Below are positions 53,658 to 64,000 of a DNA stretch of 64,000 nucleotides, piece after piece. Below the pieces are notes generated by a model. It made no database searches. It had not been told where the DNA came from and was given only the letters and a program-made list of their open reading frames with translations. The translations under genes were made by a program, and so were the position numbers. Within the stretch, counting starts at the first letter, position 1; every line of letters begins with the position of its first letter. The DNA comes from Stomoxys calcitrans (lineage: Eukaryota; Arthropoda; Insecta; Diptera; Muscidae), in the NCBI RefSeq assembly GCF_963082655.1, contig NC_081553.1, positions 128,493,736-128,557,735 on the forward strand. The letters run 5' to 3'.

Positions 53658-54620
53658 AATGCCCTCAACCATACGATGGGGGTGTACTAATTTCGTCATT
53701 CTGTTTGTAACACCTCGAAATATGCGTCTGAGACCCCATAAGGTATATATATTCTTGATCGTCACGTCATTTCATGTCGATCAAAGCATGTCCGTCCGTC
53801 CGTCTGTCTGTCGAAAGCACGCTAACTTTCGAAGGAGTAAAGCTATCCGCTTGAAATTTCGCATAAATACTTCTTATTAGTGTAGGTCGGTTGGTATTGT
53901 AAATGGGCCATATCGGTCCATGTTTTGATATAGCTGCCATATAAACCGATCTTGGGTCTTGACTTCTTGAGCCTCTAGAGTGCGCAATTCTTATCCGATT
54001 GGAATGAAATTTTGCACGACGTGTTTTGTTATGATATTCAATAACTGTGCCAAGTATGGTTGAAATCGGTCAATAACCTGATATATCTGTCATATAAACA
54101 GATCTGGGGACTTGACTTCTTAAGCTTCTAGAATGCGCAATTCCTATCCGATTTGGCTGAAATTTTGATGACGTATTTTATTATGACATTCAACCACTGT
54201 GCCAAATTAGGTTGAAATCGGTCCATAACCTGATATAGCTGCCATATAAACCGATTTGGCTGAAATTTTTTACGACGCATCCTCACATGACCATCAACAT
54301 ATGTGTTTATTATGGTCTGAATCGGTCTATAGCCTGATACAGCTCCCATATAAATCGATCTCTCTATTTTACTTGTTGAGCCCCCAAAGGGCGCAATTCT
54401 TATTCGAATTGCCTCACATTTTACACAGGTCTCCAACACATAATTTAATTGTGGTCCAAACGGGACCATATCTTGAAATCGCTCTAATAGCAGAGCAAGT
54501 CTTTTCTTATATCCCGTTTTGCCTAAGAAGAGATGCCGGGAAAAAAAAACTCGACAAATGCGATCCATGGTGGAGGGTATATAAGATTCGGCCCGGCCGA
54601 ACTTAGCACGCTTTTACTTG
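53658..54620 (+). mobile_element. DINE-1-like element, subfamily X
   Basis: Starts GCCCTCAACCATACGATGGG (mutated TATACCCTCCACCAT). It has 'taaggtatatatattcttgatc', a short GTCC tract (53790-53810) and about four units. It ends CCATGGTGGAGGGTATATAAG, hairpin TTCGGCCCGGCCGAA and CTTTTACTTG at 54620. Confidence 0.82.
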
Positions 54621-54675
54621 TTTTCAATTGCGATTGTGATTGAAATTTTCACCATTTTTAATTAAACCTGTAAGG

Positions 54676-56389
54676 ATAGGCAAAAGTCGGGCGGAGCCGT
54701 CTATATAATACCCTACATCACCGAGTCAACACACATACTCCCGACATCTGGATCAAATATGGTTCACATCCGACTATATTTAGATAAAGCTGCCATATAG
54801 ATCTATCTACCGATAAAGGGTCTGCAGGCCATAAAAGCTTTATTTACCACCCGATTTCGCTGAAATTTGAAATAGTAAGCCACTTTAATCCTTCCGACAT
54901 CTGACCTAAATATGGTTTAGATCGAACTATATTTGGATATTGCTGCCATATAGAAAGATCTCCCTATAAAGGGTCTGAAGCCAACAAATGCTGTATTTTT
55001 TATCCAATTTCGCTGAAATTTGAAACACTGAGTTTGTTTAGGCCTCCTAAAATCTGATTTAATTATTGTTCAGATCAGACTATATTTAGATATAGCTGCC
55101 ATGTAGACCGACCTGCCGATAAGGGCTCTAAAGCCCATAAAAGCTTTATTTATTACCCGATTTTGCTGAAATTTTAAACGTGATTTGTTTTGAGCCTCCC
55201 TGTATCCGACTTGGACTATATTTAGATATAGCTGCCATATAGACCGATCTGTAAGGCTTTTCTACATCCGTGTACCATATGGTTCAGATCGTTTTCTTTT
55301 TTGATATAGGAATTGAACATATGTTTGTAAGACCATTCAATGTCTGTGCATAAGTAATCCAATTTTTACCGGATTGTGACGAAAATGGGTTAATATATAT
55401 ATATATATATAGCCCCCATATAGACCGATCCGCCGATTTAGGGTCTTACGCCTTTAAAAGCCACATTTATTATCCATTTTTGCTGAAATTAGGGACAGTG
55501 AGTTACGAAAAACCCTTCGACATCCTTCGTCAATTTGGCTAAGATCGGTCCAGATTTGGATATAGCTGCCATATAGACCGATCTCCTGATTTAGGGCCTT
55601 AGACCCTTAAAAGCCACATTTATTATCCTATTTTGCTGAAATTTGGGACAGTGAGTTGTGTTAGGCCCTTCGACATCCTTCGTCAATTTGGCCCAGATCG
55701 GTCCAGATTTGGATATAGCCCCCATATAGACCGATCCTCCGATTTAGGGTCTTAGGCCCTTAAAAGCCACATTTATTATCCAATTTTGCTGAAATTTGGG
55801 ACAGTGAGTTATGATAAACCTTTCCACATGCTTCTTCAATTTGGCTCAGATCGGTCCAGATTTGGATATAGCTGCCATATAGACCAACCTCTCTGTTTAA
55901 GGTTTTGGGGCCATAAAATGCGCATTTATTGTCCGATTTCGCCGAAATTTGGCACAGTGAGTCGGGTTAGGCTCTTCGGCATTTTTCTGAAACTTTTTCC
56001 AAATCGATCAAGATTTGGATATAACTGCCATATAGACCGATATCTCGATTTTAAGTCTTGGCCCTATAAAAGGCGCATTTATAAACCGATTTCACTGAAA
56101 TTTGACACAGTGACTTATGTTAGGCTTTTCGACATCCGTGTCGTATATAGTTCAGATCGGTTTATTTTTAGACATAGCTACTTAAAAGACCAATATTTTT
56201 TTATACACATTTGAACAATGACTTGTACTTATTAGTATTTGGTCCAAATCGGAACATATTTCGATATAGCTGCTCTGTGGCATGATATGTGCATTTTCAC
56301 CGGATTTTGACGAAAGGTGGTTTACATATATACCCAAGGTGGTGGGTATCCAAAGTTCGACCTGGCCGAACTTAACGCGTTTTTATTTG
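54676..56389 (+). mobile_element. DINE-1-like element(s), subfamily Y and a variant
   Basis: 54676-55390 is a variant with 'ggcaaaagtcgggcggagcc' at its edge and units with 'aagctttatttattacccg'. A (TA)n run at 55393-55411 follows, then standard Y units ('gcccccatatagaccgatcc') to GGTGGTGGGTATCC, a mutated hairpin (TTCGACCTGGCCGAA) and the tail at 56389. It may be two joined copies. Confidence 0.72.
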
Positions 56390-58635
56390 TGTAATGAATG
56401 TAGTGAATGAAAAAATTATTCAAAAACGAAGAATATACAGAATTTCTTAGATAAGACCTTCATTTAAATGCCATTCGAAAATGATTGTAGCTACTGTAAC
56501 GCGACTATAGTTAACAAGCACAAATAAGATATCTTTGTATGGGTTTTATGCCGAATTTGTATAAAGGGGATCATATTTTGAATTTCAGTTTGTATAGAAT
56601 GCCACCATATGCGTGTGTTTGTCGCTGTCATTATGATTTGTGTGCGTGGTGTAGTAAGTAGCACGATGTGTGCGACAAAGTGCAACCGCCTTCAACAACA
56701 GACGCTTGATGAATTCGACTCGATGTCTGTTATTATATTTTTCAAGTAATTTTCGTATACCACGGAGAATTTTTTTTTTTTTTTGCCAGCGAAATTTATT
56801 TCTCTATTTATGAGAATTGAAGAGAAAAAACAACACATCAGAATGCTAGAGCTACAAAAAGCACAAAAAAATAAACAAAACAGCAGAAAAATAGCAAAAT
56901 AGCAATATGAATGTAGAAAGGAGAAGAGGAGCACATTGCACAAAAAAAAAAGAAAATAAATATAAACGTTGCTTTGGATGTGTTTTTATATTATATGCGA
57001 GAATAGGAAAAATGTGCGAATAAATAACGCAAAAAGACTTTACGAAAAAAAAAACAAACATATAAAAGTTCTTCCTTATGTACTCTCCATACCCATGCCG
57101 AGGATGTGGCTGCTACGGATAACGAAAAACCTAAAGAAGGCGAAGAAGTGTGAGCAGCGAAAAAAAACATGAGAAATAGTAGAAACTATAAAAATGCCGA
57201 GAAACCCATCTAAAGTTTGAGATGAAAAAAAAGAGACGGAATAAAAAAATGGAAGTATTTACAGGGAGATCTAGAATCGTGAAGGATGCAGTTGGGGGCT
57301 CCTTCTATCCAAATATAACCCAAACCAGAAATCTTTGGAATGAAGGAATATATAATGGCACAGTGGGTGGGTAGGTGGCGTGTAGTACGGAGGAGCCACA
57401 CCATGGTGGCAAAAGGTAGGGCGTTAAAAATATATTGCAAATAATGTATCCTAAAATGGTTTTGGTAGGTTATGGGCAATGGCGGGGGTGCCATTTGAGC
57501 CACAAGGACATTTCCTAGGTGGTGGAATGGCAGCAACAGCAACGGCGTCAGCTGCAAAAGCAGCTGCAGCTGAAATAACGGCAACAATACAAAGTAGATA
57601 ACAGCCAAAATAATCGCATAGAATGCTTACACACACACACACACACACACACACTGTATACATGACTGTGTTGGTGCAATAGCCACAAAAAAACTCACAC
57701 TTGCGCAATTCCACCAAAAAGGATATTGCACAAAAAAACTATTCTCTCACACGTACACTATGATAACAACAACTACATCAGCAAAAAAAGACGATGAAGC
57801 TCAAATTCTATCCTGACTGGTACATGCAACAGGCGGTTGTGTATTGCAGAACAATATCTTTACGCCTTGTCGTCTTGTTTGCCAGCAACTAAGGCTTGCT
57901 GCAACACACACGCATATACACGCATTTTAAAGAGAAAACTAAAGTTTTTCTCCTTAAGAAAAACAATATTAACTCCTTAAGGTTAAGAAAAAACCAAATG
58001 CCATTATCATTGACATTTTTCAAATAGAAAATCTTAAGCTTTAAGCATAGCGAACTTGTAATTTGAAAGAACAGCCGGGAATAGGGCCCGATATAAATTT
58101 ATATCTTTTGAGAATCACAATCCTCAGCTAATATGTGAGATTTGGCCAGTAGCCATATCTAGGAATCCGTTAGATGCCGAACCAGTACTTGGTGGACAAA
58201 GGGACTACAATCCCTATCTCTCAACCACCGACTGAAAGATTGGTAGATTATATGGGATTCATGGAAACATGCAGTTTTCGTACATAATTTTTATTCCATG
58301 ATTTATATAAAATAAAAATTAAATGTTAATACTGTTGTCTTAACAAATAAAGTTTTTTTCACCATTTTAATCAATTTTTCAATTAATAGTTTTATATATG
58401 CTTTTTTAACAATTTTTTAAACAATTTTTTCTTAATTCTGCAATTAGTAGACATCAGAGACATATTCAAATGTATATTTTATTTTGGCACATTTTGCATA
58501 ATTCTAGCATATTTTGAATATTTTTTTTTTACATCAAAAACGCCAGATATCGGAGACGGAGGTGGATGGGCGGGTAGGTTAGGTTAGGTTAAGTGTTTTG
58601 GAATATTTATTAAATATTCTTGTAATAGAGTAAGT
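56390..58635. other. No gene recognised; largest transposon-poor stretch
   Basis: About 2.2 kb without a named repeat. It contains A- and T-runs (56770, 57045), an (AC)n tract at 57632-57654 and a GCAGCAACAGCAACGGC-type patch near 57528-57575. TAGGTTAGGTTAGG lies at 58575. No exon structure or protein domain is visible. It is a plausible piece of host intron or regulatory DNA. Confidence 0.5.
57632..57654 (+). repeat. (AC)n microsatellite
   Basis: About eleven AC units in a row. Confidence 0.9.
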
Positions 58636-59383
58636 AAAAAGTAAAAGCGTAATAAGTTCGTCCGGGCCGAATCTTGGGGACCCACCACCATGGATTCTGC
58701 TAAAAATTAAAACTAAATAAATTTAGTTTCGGGGCATAATTTTATTCTACATACCATACCTTCTGTCAAACCAGCAAATATTAAAGCTTCTAGGAACCGA
58801 ACACGGATGATCGAGAGACCGGTTTACATAGGAGCTATTGTATATCTGGTTATTTGACACATTTGTTACAAGTCGTAAAAGAACATCGCACGCAAAATTT
58901 CAGATTAATCGGACAAAAATTGCGGCTTATAAGGACTCAAGAAGTCAAATCGAGGAAACGGTTTATATGGGAGCTATATCAGGTTATATACCGACTTAGA
59001 TCGTACTTCGCACAGTTTTTGAAAGTCATAACAGAATACTACATGCGAAATTCCAGCTAAATCGGGCAAAAATTGCGGCTTCCATGGGCTCAAGAAGTCA
59101 ATTTGGAGATCGGTTTATATGGGAGCTAAATCTGAATCGATATATCCCAATTGCCATCCCCAACAATCTACATCGATACTAAGAATCTGTGCCAAATTTC
59201 AAGCGGCTAGCTTTACTCGTTCGTCCTCTTTCGTGATTTCAACAGACAGGCATGGCTACATCGAATCAGTACGTCGAGACGATCGGGAATGTATATACTT
59301 TATGGGATCTTAGATAAATATTTCGAGGTTTTACAAACGGAATGACTAGATTAGTATACCTCCATCCTATGGTGGTGGGTATA
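58636..59383 (-). mobile_element. DINE-1-like element, subfamily Z, short
   Basis: Tail AAAAGTAAAAGCGTAATAAG with hairpin TTCGTCCGGGCCGAA, then GGGACCCACCACCATGGATT. It has three units, a reduced microsatellite ('caacagacaggcatggctac'), 'gtatatactttatggga' and CCATCCTATGGTGGTGGGTATA at 59383. It is compact but has both ends. Confidence 0.82.
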
Positions 59384-59458
59384 AAAATGTATATCAAGAC
59401 TAAGTTGTTCATCAAAAACTTAACATCTACAAACAAAAAAAAAAAAAAAAAAAATAAA

Positions 59459-60084
59459 CAAGTGAAAAGGCGATAAGTTCGGCCGGGCCGGACTTCGGAT
59501 ACCCACCACCTCGGGATATATGTAAACCAACTTTCGTCATAATCCGGTGAAAATGCACAGTTTATGCCCCCATAGCAGCAATATCGAAATATGGTCAAAT
59601 TTGGACCAAATTCGGCACGGACATTGAGTGGTCTAATAAGTATAAGTCATTGCTCAGTTTTGTAGAACAATATATTGGTCTTCTTGGTAGCTTTATCCAA
59701 TAAAGACCGATCTGAAGCATATACGCCACGGATGTCGAAAATCCTAACATAAGTCACTGCGTCAAATTTCATCGAAATCGGATTATAAATGTGCCTCTTA
59801 TGGTGTCAAGATTTTAAATCGGGAGATTGGTCTGAACCGATCTGGGTCAAACTGAAGAAATATGTCAAGAGGCCTAACACAACGCACTGTCTTAAATTTC
59901 AGCAATATCGGATAATAAATGTGGCTTTTATGGGCAAAAGACCCTTAATCGGCGGATCGTTCCAAATGGCAGCTATATTCAAATCTAGATCAATCTAAGC
60001 CAAATTAAGGAAGGATGTCGAAGGGCCTGATACAACTAACTTCACCAAATTTCAGCAAAATTGGATAGTAAATGCGGCTTTTAT
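59459..60084 (-). mobile_element. DINE-1-like element, subfamily Y, 5' part missing
   Basis: Follows a poly-A run (59433-59454). It has CAAGTGAAAAGGCGATAAG, hairpin TTCGGCCGGGCCGGA, GGATACCCACCACCTCGGG and about three units, and breaks at a SINE scrap near 60085. Confidence 0.78.
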
Positions 60085-60134
60085 GGTTGGCATGTCGGTC
60101 TATGATGCTGAGCGCTTCTCCTAGCGAGAACTTT
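60085..60134 (+). mobile_element. SINE head scrap
   Basis: 'ggttggcatgtcggtctatg', 'atgctgagcgc' then 'ctagcgagaac' parallels the SINE head, with the B-box deleted. It lies between a DINE and LINE-D. Confidence 0.55.
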
Positions 60135-60149
60135 TACTTTAGTTGGCTC

Positions 60150-61030
60150 TGACAGAACGTTTATCACATTAGCCGAACTCAGAAATGCGTTACAAGCACC
60201 TCGATCTTCTGCGCTCCTTCTACAATCTGTGACACTAAGTTTCGAGGTGTCTCCCACCGCATGATCTTTCCATTTGGCTTTTGTTCGTCGCGGTTAGCGT
60301 GTGCCACCGTGTTTGCCTTCTTTGTTGGAGCTTCTTCATCCATTTCGACAACATGACCTTACCAACGCAGCCGTTGTATTATGATACCCGTAACTATGCT
60401 ATCGTCATCATACAGCCCGTGGTTCCTACGACGCCTCTATTCTCCATTAACGCCAACTGGCCCTTATATTTTATGATGGATTTTTCTCTCAAACACTCCA
60501 AGTGCTCTCATCTGATTTCGCAAGTATCCATGCATCGGAGCCATATAACAGTACCGGAAGTATCAGTGTCTTGTATAGTGTAATGTCTGTCTGTCGAGAT
60601 GCGGTTTTGCTTCTCATCTGCTTTCTACTTCCTAAATATTTCAAAACTGGTGTCATTTATTTCGGTTACGGCGGTGCCGACTATTTCAAAGTTGTTGTTC
60701 AAAACTTTCTCAATTTTCTTTATATGATAGGCCCTGTATGTGGAAGTTGAAATGATCCACTTTGTCTTATCTCCATTTACTGCCAAACCCACATTAGTTG
60801 ATTCTCTTTCGATACTTTCAAAGGCTGCAATTGCTTCTTCCGTTAACCGACCTTTTATATCGATGTCGTCGGCATAAAGTAGCATGTGTTCTGAGGATGA
60901 ATGCCTTCCATCTATTACAACATGATCAATTTAATTTCTTGTGTTTTGATCGGTTGGCAACCATGAGGCCTTGTGGCTCCTTTGATGCTAAAATGAGCGC
61001 AAAACTTCTTTTGGCAAATAAGTCGAAACT
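60150..61030 (-). mobile_element. RTE-like LINE-D with internal deletion (endonuclease joined to RT)
   Basis: On the minus strand, the endonuclease end LPTDQNTRN, IDHVVIDGRHSSSEHM (about 60975-60890) runs directly into LLYADDIDIKGRLTEEAIAAFE (60885 on), the catalytic YADD of RT, in one frame. NGDKTKWII and a C-terminal stretch follow to 60625, then decayed sequence to 60150. The whole fingers/palm start seen at 50915-51075 is missing. A stop lies in the endonuclease part. It is a non-functional, internally deleted copy. Confidence 0.8.
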
Positions 61031-62285
61031 TTTGTATTCAGTTTCTGCGTTGTGATAAAAAAAGTCTCTTTTTTGTAACAAAATTCATACGCCTCTTGTT
61101 ACAAGTGTCAATTACAACAAATTACAGCGTGTTCAAAATTCATTTTCCATTTCAGCTATAATTATGACGAAATTTTCAGCCTTCTTTTTCATTAGCTGTG
61201 CATTTGCCATCTCTTTTTGTGTTATTTCGGTTCACTCAAATTGATATCAGTAATTTAGGTATTTTACGAAACAACAACAATAAACAACTTGAAAAATAAA
61301 CACAAATGTTAGCACACGCAGCTTTTTTAAAAACTCCCCCACATTGGGGACATCCAAATGCAAGTGTCCCATTGTGTGAGTGGGGAAAAGGTAATCCAAA
61401 AAAAAACCCAAAAATGCTTTTCCAAGTCTGAGTGTGTGAGTCGGCATGTCATTCCATCCAGGCCTCCAGTCTGCCTTCTCTCCCTCCTCCGTGCAAATTT
61501 CGGTTCGCTTACACGAAATGCATTTAGTGACACAAAGTCACTTTTTGTTATAGTTTTCAGTTGGCGTGTTTTCTAGCATTTTTTTTCTTTCATTTATTTG
61601 TGCAGTCGTTTTGGGGATTTCGTCAAAAACTAATATCGCCAGTGTCAGCCATGAATTGACAGTTCCCCACAGGCCTAGCTAGGCTAGCCTAACTAACCTA
61701 TACCCAAACGCAAACCGTATTCTCATGGTGACAGTGCTGGCGGCTGCTTCATGCAACCACGTCACAGTGATGGTTGAATGAGTAAACGTCCAGTTCTCCG
61801 AATCGCTGGACAGCTATAATTGCATTCACTTGCAAAATAGGTTTAGAACTGAGTACACGCGAGAGCATGGTTGGAAATTCGTTTAGTTAAGCACATAACA
61901 ACAACAAAAATAAATATTCCCTAAACTACGGGAAAATCCATGAGCTACAATGAGCTTTTTTTTGGGAAAGCCATAACATGGCAGAGTGGTAAAAATTTTA
62001 TTATTTTAACCGAAGTTTAGACTGATGTTATGAGACGACTGAATAGAAATGTTTCAAACCACTTTATTAATGCTTGTGTCTCAAAAACAATTTCGTAGAA
62101 TTTAAACCCAAAGTCAAAGTGGGAGGATCCTGGTCGATTTTAGGGAATTAGAGATGTCAAATATGCTTGAAAGTACAAAATTCATAATGTTGTTAGTAAA
62201 TATGGAAAAGTCAAGAGGATACCGCAGAATCAATCCCAGATTATGGTATCGTCAGGGTAATCTGGCTAGAAGAGTGTCTTCCTAA
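61031..62285. other. No gene recognised
   Basis: No transposon or domain recognised. A TAGGCTAGCCTAACTAACC stretch lies near 61678. Confidence 0.45.
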
Positions 62286-64000
62286 TGATGCTCATGCACA
62301 ACTACAGATTGAACCATCCAGATCGCTTTCAAAAGCCCAACAACTTGCGAATGTTCACATCCGCTAAATCAGACAGGTTCTCAAAGAAATGAGAACCTAA
62401 AGTGGAACTGCTTTGGCGGCCAGTGCGGGACACACACACAGAAGGTGTTCTATAGTCTCTTTATCTTCGATGTCCTCACAGCTTCTGCAAAAGTCATTGC
62501 TGGCAACCTTCATTCTGTTAGCATGTTTTCTGATTAGACGGTTACCTGTCATGACGGACACAATGACTGAGACGTCTGTTGTAGTCAATGACAGCAAAAC
62601 GGTAGACCTCTTCAAGTCTTCTTAGTTTTGGAATGCTCACAGTCCCCTTTTTGTGACCATCTATAATTCGTTGTTCTTCGGGCCTGGTCCTGAAAACTTA
62701 GCTTACATGTCGCTAGAGGCATATCCACAGATTCCAGTATTCCTGGAATGTGTACGCGTAGTTTCTAGTCTCGTAAACTCGTCCGCTTTATAATTTCCTG
62801 GGATATCTCTGTGGCCCGGCACCCAGAACAGGTGAATTTTGAACTGTTCAGCCTTCCCGTTGAGAGATCTGCGACAGTCGATGGCAATTTTTGTGTTCAG
62901 AAATATGTTCTCCAGGGATTTAATGGCTGCCCGGCAGTCTGAGAAGATATTCATACCAACCGTCTTTATGAAATTATATCTTAGCCATTCCACCACTTCC
63001 ATAATTGCAAGGATCTCCTCTTGATACACACTGCAGTGGTCGAGCAACCTTTCTGATATGACCAGTTCTACATCTTAAGAGTACACCCCAAAGCCCACCA
63101 GGTAGTCTATTTTGCGCTTTCTGTAAATGGAACATTCTCTCCTCCCAAGGAGATCTGTGCCACTGTAGGTAACTTGTATCTCCTGCTGAAAAGAACTACT
63201 TCCGTCTTGCACGGATTAATACCTAGACCACATTCGGTAGCCCACTTCACTGTTGCATGTAGAGCTTCCTGTAGTGTATCTCTTAGTGTGCTGGGAAACC
63301 TTCCCCTAATCGCAATTGCCTCGTCATCAGTATACGCGACCACTTTTAAGCCTTTTTCATCCAGAGGCGATAGTATATTGTTAATGGCTATATTCCAAAG
63401 TAGAGGAGACAGTACACCTCCTTGAGGTGTTCCCCAGCTGATCCATCTTTTTAGATCCACAGATCCCAAGCCTGCCGTAATGCATCTTTTAGTAAGTTAT
63501 TAATAAACTTTCTTACGGTAGAGTTGATGATCCAACTCCTTCATGGTTGACGTCGGTTTTACACTATTGAAAGCACCTTCAATGTCAAGAAATGCTACCA
63601 TTGTATATTCCTTGACAGCGAGAGAACCCTCTATGTAGCCGACTAGGTCATGAAGGGCCGTTTCAGTTGATTTGCCTTTACAATATATTCAAACTGCTGC
63701 CGCGACAGACGATCTCCAGGAATATTTGCCCTAAGATATGTTTCTTTTAATCTCTCAAGAGTCTTCAGCAAAGGGGATTACAGACTAATAAGACGAAAAT
63801 CGTTCGTAAGGTTTTCCTGCCTCGGAATGAAAAAAAAACCTTTGTGTCTCTCCATCACAATCAGAGCATATCTCCCTAAGCCAAGGAACCAGTTTATCAG
63901 ACACAGCTTTTAATTTTCCTGCTTCGGAATGAAAAAGACCTTCCATCCCACAGTTATATATGACATGCTGATACAATCAGAGCATATCTCCCTCAGCCAA
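62286..64000 (-). mobile_element. LINE-C copy: RT, RNase H and C-terminus, runs past the window
   Basis: On the minus strand from the right edge, RT traces (63980-63480) are followed by a 120-residue open part. It has SWGTPQGGVLSPLLWNIAINN, then VVAYTDDEAI (the YADD box altered to YTDD) and LGINPCKTEVVLFSRRYK (63469-63107). RNase H follows: MNIFSDCRAAIKSL and FWVPGHRDIPGNYKADE (63047-62703). The Cys-rich C-terminus comes next (SVMTGNRLIRKHANRMKVA, FCRSCEDIEDKETIEHLLCVCP; 62615-62397). Frameshifts separate the blocks. It is the most complete LINE-C copy here. Confidence 0.82.
63816..64000 (+). repeat. Local duplication within LINE-C
   Basis: CCTGCCTCGGAATGAAAAAA...ACAATCAGAGCATATCTCCCT at 63816-63882 recurs, with CCTGCTTCGGAATG, at 63918-63998. 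The spacing differs (102 bp at the left marker, about 116 at the right), so indels followed the duplication. It affects the RT-coding part of this copy. Confidence 0.7.

Noticed and set aside
58573..58592. TAGGTTAGGTTAGG resembling insect telomere repeat
   Set aside because: Only about three units, and Diptera lack TTAGG telomeres. Similar short runs near 39360 and 41408 look like retroposon tails or chance.

Overview
The window looks like intergenic or intronic DNA from a calyptrate-type fly (Diptera, for example a muscid or blow-fly lineage). I infer this from the AT-rich background, from dozens of degenerate copies of a repeat whose 5' part closely resembles Drosophila INE-1/DINE-1, from an errantivirus of the 17.6/297/gypsy kind, and from RNase H-bearing LINEs. 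I found no convincing host protein-coding exon, tRNA gene or rRNA gene. Nearly everything that can be recognised is mobile DNA, much of it nested.

The only intact coding unit is an LTR retrotransposon at 9826-16859. It has 328-bp LTRs in which I see no difference by eye, a tRNA-Ser type primer-binding site, gag (10597-11466), pol (11433-14870, in the -1 frame with a slippery heptamer in the overlap) and env (15036-16568). A 6-bp direct repeat, AGTAGA, flanks it. It sits inside a rolling-circle Helitron (8919-17972, 5'-TC...CTAG-3', inserted between A and T), which sits inside a DINE-1-like element (8109-18177). That is three levels of insertion with readable boundaries.

Layout: 1-980 DINE-like; 2030-5100 DINE-like copies with a second clean Helitron (2926-4313); 5684-7695 DINE-like holding a LINE fragment; 8109-18177 the triple nest; 19021-20675 a full DINE-like copy with a 153-bp tandem array; 21480-25098 LINE fragments broken up by a SINE and DINE-like copies; 25446-28320 a palindrome, a mariner-type MITE and LINE endonuclease pieces; 28349-32611 DINE-like copies and a third Helitron; 33959-35849 a DINE-like subfamily holding a SINE with a 14-bp target duplication; 36086-39320 a jockey-like LINE, then a SINE split by another LINE; 40171-46989 DINE-like copies, MITE, LINE and SINE; 47935-53098 four LINE stretches and a MITE; 53099-56389 DINE-like copies; 56390-58635 no recognisable element; 58636-64000 DINE-like copies, SINE scrap and LINEs.

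Family labels used here are mine. DINE-X, Y, Z and W are DINE-1-like subfamilies told apart by their terminal and array sequences. LINE-A and LINE-C carry RNase H, LINE-B is jockey-like, LINE-D is RTE-like. The non-autonomous families presumably depend on enzymes not seen here: Helentron or Helitron Rep-helicase for DINE and Helitron copies, a mariner transposase for the MITEs, a LINE for the SINE.
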